The notes under the pieces: model-generated
Database searches by the model: none
What the model was told of the DNA's origin: nothing
Seen by the model: only the letters and a program-made list of their open reading frames with translations
Translations under genes and position numbers: made by a program
DNA from: Edaphobacter sp. 12200R-103
GTDB taxonomy: Bacteria; Acidobacteriota; Terriglobia; Terriglobales; Acidobacteriaceae
Direction: 5' to 3'
NCBI RefSeq assembly: GCF_010093025.1
Contig: NZ_CP048114.1
Span: forward strand, 2,914,001-2,978,000
DNA length: 64,000 bases
Shown here: positions 1 through 6,739 of the stretch, piece after piece
Numbering within the stretch: the stretch's first letter is position 1
Layout of the letters: each line of letters opens with the position of its first letter

Positions 1-403
1 TGCGCATTAGCTCGCTTCGGTATTCAACAACCACTAAGTGTCTTCGCATGTAGAAAAAAATGTGAAATGTCTCGGCTGGTGGCGGAGAAAGCGTTGTAGT
101 AGCTTCTTCGAAGCCATCTGCCGTCGCGGTTTTACCATTCTGCTCAACGGTCGAACGGCCCAGAGTGATACTACATATTGGGCCATGATCGCTACTCACC
201 AGAAAAAACTCACGTGCATTCCATTGAAGCGTGGTTCGTCCAGATTGAGTGATCACTGATAAATCAGGATTTGTAATTCCCCTAATGACCTGCAAGATCT
301 GATCATCGGTTCTGATGTTGACGCCCATGAAGTCGAACATAAAATTTTCTTCATCAACGATGTTGAGCCTATAGATTTCAAACAGAAGTGGAAGCTCCGC
401 CAT
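1..403 (-). CDS. Unrecognised protein, partial (3' end lies outside the window)
   Basis: An uninterrupted minus-strand frame starts at ATG 401-403 and is still open at base 1, giving the first 134 residues. It begins MAELPLLFEIYRLNI and contains an acidic stretch (VDEENFMFDF), a Thr-rich middle and the strand-like segment FHIFFYMRRHLVVVEYRS near the cut. There is no signal peptide or membrane segment. I do not recognise the family. The region is visibly more AT-rich than the rest of the window and lies beside a toxin-antitoxin pair and a transposase remnant, so it may be part of an acquired accessory segment. Reality as a gene rests on the long open frame and a plausible amino-acid composition. 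Confidence 0.6.
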   Translation of the reverse strand, partial: MAELPLLFEIYRLNIVDEENFMFDFMGVNIRTDDQILQVIRGITNPDLSVITQSGRTTLQWNAREFFLVSSDHGPICSITLGRSTVEQNGKTATADGFEEATTTLSPPPAETFHIFFYMRRHLVVVEYRSELMR

Positions 404-583
404 ACTTATCGAGCCCTACTCCCCTCATTCAAAATGATGTTCTTCGGCATTCGAACACTCGAGTCGGGCAGAGAACGAGGACAAACCATCTCTAAAGTCC
501 TTTGTTTAACATAAATTTAGGGGTGAGGACACTTTATCTGCGGGCCATGAATATGGCAAGACTTGTCGAGGAGACTTGTGGCC
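404..583. other. AT-rich intergenic stretch without a gene
   Basis: Between the edge gene and the first large repeat I see no convincing ORF, RNA or terminator. It should contain the promoter of the minus-strand edge gene, but I could not choose a convincing -35/-10 pair. Confidence 0.4.
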
Positions 584-735
584 GGGTGCCCCATCTTCGA
601 CGCCGAAGGCGGCTAAGGTGGGCAATTTTCGCGGCAGCGAAAATCCCTACACTCTCCCCACCCTGAACAACGGATCGTGCTCCGCACGACAACCCACCTT
701 AGTCGCGATAAAACCGCGCCGAAGATGGGGCACCC
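584..735. repeat. Long hairpin repeat, family 1, copy A
   Basis: This 152-bp element starts with GGGTGCCCCATCTTCG and ends with its exact inverse complement CGAAGATGGGGCACCC, giving 16-bp terminal inverted repeats. A nested pair (CTAAGGTGGG and CCCACCTTAG) lies inside, so the whole can fold into a long hairpin. Near-identical copies lie at 3221-3371 and 6569-6720, and half a copy at 25637-25679. It has no coding capacity of its own; apparent short ORFs across it are by-products. It resembles a non-autonomous MITE/REP-type element. Confidence 0.85.
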
Positions 736-841
736 AATTCTCCACTCCGGAAGAGGAATCCAGACACAGTAAAATCCACCCATGCCGCTGGGCCTCGTAC
801 GATAGCAACAGGAGGTAATGGGTCAGTTTGAACTGAAGCAT

Positions 842-1423
842 TTATTTCCAAGTGCGATGAGCCGTGAATTTTGCGAGATTTGCTTCTAATATGCTCTCGG
901 CGTCTTCTCGGTCTGGGACCACTCCAAAGTCGCGGATAAGCTGCAATCCGAAATCTTCAAACGCCATCCGATCAGTGCGGAAGTGAATTTTTCTAATTTC
1001 GTCCCGCAATCCCGTTCCCGCTCCATGACAGACATGCAGATGGGGGAACGTGAAATCACTTTGATGTGGGTGCCAATGGTATGCCAAAATTTCATGGCCA
1101 TCGCTGTTCTCAACCGCATATTCGTATGCGAGAGTGGTGACCTTAAGGCCACCCCACATCGATTTGGTTACCTCGAATTGTTGGGTGAACGAAATAGCCA
1201 GCACTTCTTGAGAAGAGGTTATGACATCCATCGCCGGTTCTGGAGATAGAGAGAGACTGTGATGCTCTCCAGATCCATAGCCACTTGCACGTAGACACCC
1301 CCTCCCAAAGCAGCTCAAAGACTGCTGTAGAGGCTGAATGAAATTCCTTACTGCTTCATCGGGTGTTCTTCCGGGCACTGACCGACCGCACGAATGGGAT
1401 GAGTAGAGCGACACGCATAGCAC
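842..1423 (-). CDS. Conserved-looking hypothetical protein, second gene of a two-gene unit
   Basis: The frame gives up to 193 residues. The first 15-30 are doubtful, because GTG 1423 and GTG 1378 both lack a clear ribosome binding site and overlap the upstream gene. The middle and C-terminal parts look coding: a beta-rich segment containing LAYHWHPHQSD and HLHVCHG, then RKIHFRTDRMAFEDFGLQLIRDFGV and an acidic helix. The histidine cluster could be structural or bind metal. The gene overlaps the end of the small gene 1356-1604 on the same strand, so the two are probably co-transcribed. The pairing of a small helical protein with a second small protein recalls toxin-antitoxin or regulator/effector pairs, but no family could be assigned. 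Confidence 0.55.
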   Translation of the reverse strand: MLCVSLYSSHSCGRSVPGRTPDEAVRNFIQPLQQSLSCFGRGCLRASGYGSGEHHSLSLSPEPAMDVITSSQEVLAISFTQQFEVTKSMWGGLKVTTLAYEYAVENSDGHEILAYHWHPHQSDFTFPHLHVCHGAGTGLRDEIRKIHFRTDRMAFEDFGLQLIRDFGVVPDREDAESILEANLAKFTAHRTWK

Positions 1424-1604
1424 GTGCCCTCTCGCTCGGGTCGGTATAGTATCCCGCGTCCCAACGTCTCAGAAATTCTTTGCCCGATATAGAGAGGTAT
1501 CTTTGCGCAGCTCGTTCAAACAGCTGTGCTCCCTCCGTGGCGTTGAGGAAAACGTCACGCTTTGCTTCACAGCCAGCTTGCGCGTGTTCAAGCAATGCTT
1601 CCAT
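1356..1604 (-). CDS. Small helical hypothetical protein, first gene of a two-gene unit
   Basis: An 82-residue protein. The start is ATG 1602-1604 because a perfect AGGAGG (1611-1616 on the plus strand as CCTCCT) sits 6 nt upstream; a further ATG at 1619 overlaps that site. It carries AAQRYLSISGKEFLRRWDAGYY followed by a basic, hydrophobic end (RAMRVALLIPFVR). This Arg-Tyr-Leu/Ser-Gly-x-Glu-Phe-Leu/Trp-Asp-Ala-Gly-x-Tyr pattern looks like that of small uncharacterised bacterial proteins encoded beside a second small gene, as here. Function unknown; an antitoxin-like or adaptor role is only a guess from size and context. Confidence 0.65.
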   Translation of the reverse strand: MEALLEHAQAGCEAKRDVFLNATEGAQLFERAAQRYLSISGKEFLRRWDAGYYTDPSERARAMRVALLIPFVRSVSARKNTR

Positions 1605-1615
1605 GACATTCCTCC

Positions 1616-1862
1616 TCATTCATTTAGACGTATACGACCAACCAAGGGATGCAATTCAAAGCCGCCCAAGACGTCACCTTTGTACACGCTCATTGGGTTC
1701 GTTGCCAACACATTTTGTTGGCCCGTAACGTAATTTGAAATCCCTACTAATTCTTCAATATCCCACAGATGTGTGCAAGTCCCGCTTCCATCGTCGGAGG
1801 TGACCAAAGGGTCTTGTGCACACCACAGAAGTTGTAGTGAATAAAGTGAAGCGGCGGGTGGG
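1616..1862 (-). pseudogene. Transposase C-terminal remnant, frameshifted
   Basis: Read on the minus strand from about 1862, one frame gives LHFIHYNFCGVHKTLW followed by SPPTMEAGLA. This matches the typical tail of DDE transposase-like proteins (YNFxRxHKTLRxTPAMEAGL). The next conserved block, HLWDIEELVGI, continues in a different frame and runs to a stop at 1616-1618. The split of two consecutive family blocks between frames indicates a frameshift, and the N-terminal catalytic part is absent. Just upstream lie short repeats (gggtggggcgggtggccc). It is a dead remnant, not a working insertion sequence. The last 40 or so residues do not match anything I recognise. Confidence 0.55.
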
Positions 1863-2120
1863 GCGGGTGGCCCACACATCAACCCAAACCGGGTGCCGGG
1901 TGCCCCATTCATCGCGAAAGCGATGAGTGGGCTCCGCTCTGCCGAAGGCATGAGTGAAGGCGAAGCCGGAACGACCGAATCCCGGAAATGCCAACTCGGC
2001 CACCTCACTGGGCTCGCCACGAATCTCACCAACCTTCGGCAAATTAAATTCCCAGGCGAGTGGCCCATATTTTGAACCACCCAGCAAATCGGGTGCCCCA
2101 TTCATCGCAGATGAGTGGGC
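1862..2120. repeat. Cluster of short family-1-like repeat units
   Basis: Short hairpins built on the family-1 end sequence occur at 1898-1931 (GGGTGCCCCATTCATCGC paired with GCGATGAGTGGGC) and at 2091-2120 (GGGTGCCCCATTCATCGC then GATGAGTGGGC). Between them is degenerate repeat-like sequence that partly resembles the block at 5335-5420. Together with the transposase remnant they fill 1605-2185, where no intact gene is seen. Confidence 0.6.
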
Positions 2121-2185
2121 AATCCTCAGGCCTGCTTTCCGTGGGATCGGTTTGGGGCTGCTGTAGGAACTCTTTACTCGACACA

Positions 2186-2206
2186 CTGTACCGTATAGCG
2201 GTACAG
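2186..2206. promoter_or_regulatory. Palindromic operator in front of higBA
   Basis: Arms CTGTACC (2186-2192) and GGTACAG (2200-2206) flank a 7-bp spacer directly upstream of the HigB start. HigA antitoxins autoregulate by binding palindromes in this position; the assignment to HigA is an inference from location and symmetry. Confidence 0.6.
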
Positions 2207-2217
2207 TGGTAATCGTA

Positions 2218-2508
2218 TTGATTGAGTCATGGCGAGATCGGTGGCTGCAGGAATTCTTCGAGCAGGATGTACGCCCAAAAAAGATTCCTGCCGATCTTGC
2301 CGATAGATTGTTCCGGAAACTTCAGATGCTGGACGATGCAACCACCGATGCCGATTTGAGGGTGCCACCGAGCAATCACTTTGAGAAACTGAAAGGCACT
2401 CTGACGGGGTTCCACTCCATAAGAGTGAACGGCCACTGGAGACTGGTCTTCCATTGGGAACGAGGAAAAGCAACAGAGGTATACCTGGACGATCATTCGT
2501 ACAGGTAA
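2218..2508 (+). CDS. higB: HigB-type toxin (RelE/ParE superfamily)
   Basis: About 96 residues starting MIESWRDRWLQEFFEQ if TTG 2218 is used, which matches the usual HigB start (MIxSFxDxxLxxFF); GTG 2206 is an alternative that adds four residues. The conserved body includes the LRVPPSNHFEKLKG block and the end IRVNGHWRLVFHWERGKATEVYLDDHS, which hold the His/Arg residues of the HigB mRNA-interferase fold. HigB toxins cleave mRNA in the ribosomal A site. The antitoxin gene follows 47 bp downstream. Toxin-first order is typical of higBA. The length is normal and no truncation is seen, so the module appears functional. Confidence 0.9.
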   Translation: MIESWRDRWLQEFFEQDVRPKKIPADLADRLFRKLQMLDDATTDADLRVPPSNHFEKLKGTLTGFHSIRVNGHWRLVFHWERGKATEVYLDDHSYR

Positions 2509-2555
2509 TCGAAGGCGCAGAACAAAGGCGCGTCTTACCCCGAGGGGTATGTCAT

Positions 2556-2864
2556 ATGTCGATAACGAAGAGAAAGCCGGTCAGTGTCGGGGAGATATTA
2601 GTAGAGGAGTTCCTTGAGCCTCTTGGGATCACCCAGACCGAACTTGCCGAGAGAACGGGTCTCCCCAGAAAGCACGTCAACGAGCTTTGCCGCAATCGGC
2701 GGGCGATCACTGCAGACACTGCGTTAATTCTGGCTCGAGTGTTCGGCAATTCGGCTGATTTCTGGTTGAACACACAACGTCGGATGGATATCTGGGAAGC
2801 GATCAATACACCGGATCGCCTTAAACGAATCGAGAGGGCCAAGCCCCTTGAGAAGGTGGCATAA
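2556..2864 (+). CDS. higA: HigA-type antitoxin (XRE family)
   Basis: 102 residues from ATG 2556, preceded by a GAGGGG-type ribosome binding site; an in-frame upstream start at 2454 would overlap higB and lacks support. It begins MSITKRKPVSVGEILVEEFL, then carries a helix-turn-helix (GITQTELAERTGLPRKHVNELC) and the characteristic HigA tail with DTALILARVFGNSADFWLN followed by WEAI. It neutralises HigB and represses the operon, probably through the palindrome at 2186-2206. It lies in an accessory patch, which fits a mobile toxin-antitoxin module. Confidence 0.92.
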   Translation: MSITKRKPVSVGEILVEEFLEPLGITQTELAERTGLPRKHVNELCRNRRAITADTALILARVFGNSADFWLNTQRRMDIWEAINTPDRLKRIERAKPLEKVA

Positions 2865-2876
2865 AAGTTCGACGGC

Positions 2877-2947
2877 GGGTGCCCCATACATCAATCCAGC
2901 CACCACACTGGGTGCCCCATTCATGCAGCCCCACCGCATGAGTGGGC
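2877..2947. repeat. Two short family-1-like repeat units
   Basis: GGGTGCCCCATACATC starts at 2877 and a second unit, GGGTGCCCCATTCATG, at 2910, ending GCATGAGTGGGC at 2947. The second can form a hairpin. They lie directly after higA. The remaining sequence up to the cupin remnant shows no gene. Confidence 0.6.
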
Positions 2948-3045
2948 ATTCGCGCGAGGCGCGAACCGTTTTCTCCTGAATCGCACAACAGCAGTCCACT
3001 AGAATCCTCCGCAGTCGTTCCAGCACGAAAGGATCACTGACCCCC

Positions 3046-3252
3046 ATGCCCACCCCTGAAGAACTCCGCCTCGGTCAGATCAATCTCCGTCTCCACATCG
3101 ACGGACCCGCCTCCGGCTCCTCGCTCACGATGTTCGAGTTCGAAGTCGCCCCCGGAGCCAAAGTCCCTGTCGCCCACAGCCACGACGCCTACGACGAAAC
3201 CATCTACGGCCTCGAAGGCCGGGTGCCCCATCTTCGACGCGAAGGCGTCTAA
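3046..3252 (+). pseudogene. Cupin-domain protein, truncated at a repeat element
   Basis: The frame from ATG 3046 encodes about 58 residues of a cupin: the strand segment LTMFEFEVAPGAKVPVAHSHDAYDETIYGLEG contains the first cupin motif with its metal-binding His-x-His and downstream Glu. At 3221 the sequence enters family-1 repeat copy B and the frame stops at 3252 after a repeat-derived tail. The second cupin motif is not found after the repeat. The gene is therefore a 5' fragment, and the breakpoint coincides with the repeat edge. An intact homologue would be a small single-domain cupin of perhaps 110-160 residues. Confidence 0.7.
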
Positions 3253-3371
3253 GGTGGACAATTTTCGCGGTAGCAAAAATCCCGACACTCTCTCCACCCT
3301 GAACAGCGGATCGTGCTCTGCACGATAACCCACCTTAGTCGCGATAAGACCGCGCCGAAGATGGGGCACCC
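3221..3371. repeat. Long hairpin repeat, family 1, copy B
   Basis: About 151 bp, with the same 16-bp terminal inverted repeats as copy A and high identity over the whole length. It interrupts the cupin gene on its left. On its right is another small hairpin (CACCCAATT/AATTGGGT). Copies A and B share both the preceding ggcc and the following aattc, so the mobile unit may be slightly longer than the hairpin itself. Confidence 0.85.
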
Positions 3372-3454
3372 AATTCAAAATTGGGTAGCACACCCGGCGT
3401 CACCAGCCTGCAATCGTGCGAAGGATCTCGTGTCTTCATTAGACTGGTTGGGTC

Positions 3455-5266
3455 ATGGTGAATGGCAAAGAACAGCTTTCGCGGCGTGGGTTCCTCAAGG
3501 CCGTAACGGCGGCAACGCTGGCGCCTTCGACTGCCATGCAGAGCATGAACATGCCTGGAGGCAACGAGGTTGCGCGCGAGCTGCCTTACGATGCCGTGCA
3601 GTTGACCGGCGGACCGTTGAAGTCGCAGTACGATGTGATGCACGCGCACTACCTTGCTCTGGATAACGACCGTCTCCTGAAGGTGTACCGGCAGCGAGCA
3701 GGGCTTCCTGCTCCCGGAGACGACATGGGAGGATGGTACAACCTCGATGGCTTTGTGCCGGGACACAGCCTGGGGCAGTACATCTCTGCACTCTCTCGCA
3801 TGGGGGCCAGCACCGGAGATGCTGCATGCCATGAAAAAGTGCATGCCCTGGTGAGCGGATTCGCAGAGACGCTGGGACCGAAGAACGTCTCGATTCTCCG
3901 GCCGGAGACCAATCTCTGGGTCTGCTACACCCTCGACAAACACTTTGCAGGTTTGATCGATTCATCGCGATGGAGCCGTGTAGAGGAGTCGAAGGAGCTG
4001 CTGAATCGCGTACTTGCGGGGTCGGAGGGACTGCTTCCGGCAAAGGGAAGAGACCGCATCGGCAAGAAAGATCCGCCGTACGACGAGACATACGTGATGC
4101 CTGAGAACCTGTTTGCAGCGCATGAACTCACAGGAAATCCGAGGTTTCGCGAGCTGGCAATCCGATATCTGCTGGATCGCGAGTTCTTCAACGTCCTGGC
4201 GAGGGGTGGGAATCCTCTGCCGGGTCAGCATGCATACTCGCACGCCATTGCGTTGAGTTCGGGTGGCAAGGCGCTGTTGACGCTGGGAGACAGCAAGTAC
4301 CACGATGCGCTGCACCAGGCATTTGTGCTGTTGACGACAGAGCAGCAGTTCTCTTCAGGAGGCTGGGGACCGAATGAGACTTTCATCGAACCTCACCAGG
4401 GGCAGCTCTACGATTCCCTGTCGTCGACCGTGGACCACTTCGAGACGCCATGCGGCGCCTATGCGGCGACCAAGCTGGCGCGCTATCTCCTGCGGACCAC
4501 GCCGGATGCCGGAAAGAGAGTTCCGTATGCGGACTATCTTGAGCGAGTGCTGTACAACACGATCCTTGCAGTGAAGCTGCCGGACTCGAACGGAGATTAT
4601 CCGTACTACTCGACGTATTCCCCGGTAGCGACAAAGACGTTCTATCAGAAGAAGTGGCCATGCTGCTCAGGCACTCTGGCGCAGACGGTGGCGGATTATC
4701 CGCTGAATGTGTACCTGCAGACGGAGCGCGGACTGGACGTGAATCTTTTTGTGCCGTCGCAGGTGGCATGGAAGCAGGGTGCGAACGAAGTGACGCTGGT
4801 GCAGGAGACGGAATATCCGGCAGGTGACCTGGTTGTGCTGCGGATGAAGATGCCGCAACCCGTGGAGTTCACGCTGAATGTGCGCGTACCGTCATGGCTT
4901 GAGGGAAGAATGGCGCTGAAGGTGAACGGCAGGCAGGAGGCTGCTGCCGGGGCCGGAACCTATGCCACCCTTCGGCGGCGATGGAGCGCGAACGATGTAG
5001 TGGAGTTCAGCGTTCGGCAGGACTTCCGCGTCGAGGCGATCGATGACAAACATCCGGAGGCTGTGGCGCTGATGCGGGGGCCGGTCGAATATGTCGCGCT
5101 GGATCTGACGGCGGAAGGGAGCCGCAGCCCGATGAAGTTACCCTCCGGCCTGCGGCCAGCCGGAAAGCAGATCTTTGTTGAAGATTTGGCCGGAAGGCAG
5201 ACGGTCTTTGTACCGCTCTTCCAGGTGCAGAACGAGACCTATACGACCTATTTCTCCAGAGCATAG
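3455..5266 (+). CDS. GH127-type beta-L-arabinofuranosidase-like protein (DUF1680), Tat-exported
   Basis: 603 residues. The N-terminus has a Tat signal (SRRGFLK at about 9-15, then a hydrophobic run). The body matches the DUF1680/GH127 family: GGPLKSQYDVMHAHYLAL, then the (alpha/alpha)6-barrel part, HFETPCGAYA (E330, C333) and KKWPCCSG (C403, C404). These correspond to the Glu/Cys cluster that in characterised GH127 enzymes holds zinc and provides the cysteine nucleophile. The C-terminal beta-sandwich runs to EDLAGRQTVFVPLFQ. Family members release L-arabinofuranose from plant glycans; the exact substrate is not predictable. It stands alone, flanked by repeats. Start ATG 3455 has no strong ribosome binding site. 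Confidence 0.85.
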   Translation: MVNGKEQLSRRGFLKAVTAATLAPSTAMQSMNMPGGNEVARELPYDAVQLTGGPLKSQYDVMHAHYLALDNDRLLKVYRQRAGLPAPGDDMGGWYNLDGFVPGHSLGQYISALSRMGASTGDAACHEKVHALVSGFAETLGPKNVSILRPETNLWVCYTLDKHFAGLIDSSRWSRVEESKELLNRVLAGSEGLLPAKGRDRIGKKDPPYDETYVMPENLFAAHELTGNPRFRELAIRYLLDREFFNVLARGGNPLPGQHAYSHAIALSSGGKALLTLGDSKYHDALHQAFVLLTTEQQFSSGGWGPNETFIEPHQGQLYDSLSSTVDHFETPCGAYAATKLARYLLRTTPDAGKRVPYADYLERVLYNTILAVKLPDSNGDYPYYSTYSPVATKTFYQKKWPCCSGTLAQTVADYPLNVYLQTERGLDVNLFVPSQVAWKQGANEVTLVQETEYPAGDLVVLRMKMPQPVEFTLNVRVPSWLEGRMALKVNGRQEAAAGAGTYATLRRRWSANDVVEFSVRQDFRVEAIDDKHPEAVALMRGPVEYVALDLTAEGSRSPMKLPSGLRPAGKQIFVEDLAGRQTVFVPLFQVQNETYTTYFSRA

Positions 5267-5334
5267 TAGCGATGGAGCTTCTTCGGCCATTCGCAGCTGG
5301 TTCTGATCCACATCGGATCCAACTCTCCAATCTC

Positions 5335-5425
5335 GGCACCCATTCATCGTGAAGCCATCAGGAGCGCGCCGCCATAGCGAAGCTCCGAGTGAAAGCAAGC
5401 CGGAACGACGAAACGGCACGATGTC
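5335..5425. repeat. Degenerate repeat block after the GH127 gene
   Basis: CGGCACCCATTCATCGTG and the downstream stretch with gagtgaaagcaagccggaacgac resemble the block around 1940-1980. It fills the gap between two convergent genes and may act as a transcriptional barrier; no classical terminator with a T-run was seen. Confidence 0.4.
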
Positions 5426-5433
5426 CATTCAGC

Positions 5434-6123
5434 TCACTGTGGCTTCTCCAACGAAGTTACCGAGCCATAGTTTGCGTCCCCGGTATAAAGCGCATTCAAC
5501 GGCATCCTCTTCCCGCCGGGTACCTTCGCCACAACGGTCACCTCTCCATCCACCAGCTTGCCGTCCGTAAAGATATTCCAGCCATGTAGAAAGTTCACCT
5601 TTCCCGTCGGCACCGGACCGCCGTCAGTAGCGCTCACCACTGCATGCAGCCGGACTACCGAACCTGCAGTTGCAGCGCTCGGCTCGTAGCTGAACACAAT
5701 CTTCGGAGCTGTCTTTGCCTGAACCACCGGCGCATTCGGGCCGAGCGCCGCATGCACTACCGGCAGGCGCCCTCCTCCATACTGCAGCGCGAACAAAACT
5801 GCTCCGCAGAAGACAGCCGAGAGAAGTCCGCCCCACACCAGAAACCGGGTCTCTACCGCTTGCATTTCCAGGCTTGCAAACGATGGAATCCCCGCACCGT
5901 TCTCCGCAGCAGCTACTGCGCCAACCGTTGCGGTCTCGCGATACCCGCGAATCCTCGTCGCCCCGAGGTCCCACAGCAGATCCATCCACAGCCTCGACTG
6001 CCGCAGCCATCCGGTCTCATCCGCCATCCGATCCCGAAACAGTTGCAGCGCCTCCTCGCCGTAGCGGGCGCGAAACCTCTCCGGATAAAGCCGTAACAAT
6101 GCACGATAGATTCGCTCAGACAT
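5434..6123 (-). CDS. Membrane protein with C-terminal Ig-like (Big) domain, partner of PadR
   Basis: 229 residues. The N-terminal 60 (RIYRALLRLYPERFRARYGEEAL) are the cytosolic motif often seen in Acidobacteriota proteins encoded next to PadR regulators. One transmembrane helix follows (FLVWGGLLSAVFCGAVLFAL, about 93-112). The last 80 residues look like a bacterial Ig-like repeat (GKVNFLHGW, then GEVTVVAKVPGGK and ALYTGDANYGS). The start overlaps the PadR gene by 8 bp, so they are translationally coupled. Its job is unknown: single-pass, Ig-like domain outside, PadR-controlled, perhaps an envelope-stress or transport accessory protein. Confidence 0.7.
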   Translation of the reverse strand: MSERIYRALLRLYPERFRARYGEEALQLFRDRMADETGWLRQSRLWMDLLWDLGATRIRGYRETATVGAVAAAENGAGIPSFASLEMQAVETRFLVWGGLLSAVFCGAVLFALQYGGGRLPVVHAALGPNAPVVQAKTAPKIVFSYEPSAATAGSVVRLHAVVSATDGGPVPTGKVNFLHGWNIFTDGKLVDGEVTVVAKVPGGKRMPLNALYTGDANYGSVTSLEKPQ

Positions 6124-6454
6124 ACTCGCCCTCCAGAAGCCTCTTCTTCGACCGCGCTACCCGCACCAGCTCCTCCAGCCGCTCTATCTCGTCCCGCACG
6201 CATCGCCGACCTGCTGAGGTCAGCCGATAAAATCGCCGCCGTTCCTCGCTCTCGCGCTCCATCTCCTCAATCAATCCTGCCTCCAGCAGGCTCTGGATTG
6301 AGCTGTACAGGGTGCCCGGACCAAGCCGCATTCGCCCCGCGGTCTGCTCCGCAACGTGACGCATGATCGCATAGCCGTGCGAATCCCCATCTACTAATGC
6401 CAGCAGGATCTGGAAGGCGGCCGAAGGTAAAGGGTCAAGTGTCTTTTTAGGCAT
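6116..6454 (-). CDS. PadR-family transcriptional regulator
   Basis: 112 residues with the PadR winged helix: AFQILLALVDGDSHGYAIMRHVAEQT, GPGTLYSSIQSLLEAGLIEE, RRRFYRLTSAG, and a short C-terminal dimerisation helix ending KRLLEGEYV. It represses its own operon in most known cases and would respond to an unknown small molecule. It is first in a two-gene operon with the Ig-domain membrane protein. The start at ATG 6454 abuts an AT-rich region with inverted repeats (6459-6490) that is a likely operator/promoter. Confidence 0.88.
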   Translation of the reverse strand: MPKKTLDPLPSAAFQILLALVDGDSHGYAIMRHVAEQTAGRMRLGPGTLYSSIQSLLEAGLIEEMERESEERRRFYRLTSAGRRCVRDEIERLEELVRVARSKKRLLEGEYV

Positions 6455-6458
6455 AATT

Positions 6459-6490
6459 ATATAAATCGATAAACGATATATCGATTAACG
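6459..6490 (-). promoter_or_regulatory. AT-rich inverted-repeat operator/promoter of the PadR operon
   Basis: Directly upstream of the PadR start, two ATCGAT arms (6465-6470 and 6480-6485) flank AAACGATAT in a very AT-rich stretch. Location and symmetry suggest PadR autoregulation. The exact -35/-10 elements cannot be fixed by eye. Confidence 0.45.
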
Positions 6491-6568
6491 ACTATAAGAC
6501 GACGCAAGCGATTCTGGCAAGTCCGGCTCCGGACGGATGGCCCACGTCTGCCTGAACCCATAACACCT

Positions 6569-6720
6569 GGGCGTCCCATCTTCGACGCCGCAGCCGGCTA
6601 AGGTGGGCGACTTTCGCGGCAGCGAAAAATCCCGACACTTCCGCACCTTGAACAACGGATCGTGCTCCGCACGATAACCCACCTTAGGCGCGATGAAGCT
6701 GCGCCGAAGATGGGGCATCC
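6569..6720. repeat. Long hairpin repeat, family 1, copy C
   Basis: A 152-bp copy with ends GGGCGTCCCATCTTCG and CGAAGATGGGGCATCC; each arm carries small changes relative to copies A and B. The internal parts (ctaaggtgggc, acggatcgtgctccgcacga, acccacctta) are retained. It fills most of the 285-bp gap between the PadR operon and the oxidoreductase gene, which otherwise shows no gene. Confidence 0.85.
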
Positions 6721-6739
6721 TTATTTGTGGGCTGTGCGG

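Noticed and set aside
38..259. A 73-codon plus-strand frame at the left edge
   Set aside because: The opposite strand has a longer uninterrupted frame (1-403) with better composition; the plus frame lacks a start signal and any family features.
811..882. A 23-codon plus-strand frame with a good AGGAGGT site near 810-816
   Set aside because: Too short, overlaps the end of a minus-strand gene, and the ribosome-binding-like sequence could be chance.
1616..2101. A 161-codon minus-strand frame as an intact gene
   Set aside because: Its N-terminal half is repeat sequence and its C-terminal half is one of two frames of a broken transposase tail.
6485..6718. A 77-codon minus-strand frame between the PadR and oxidoreductase genes
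   Set aside because: It lies almost entirely in repeat copy C; similar frames appear in the other copies as by-products of the repeat.
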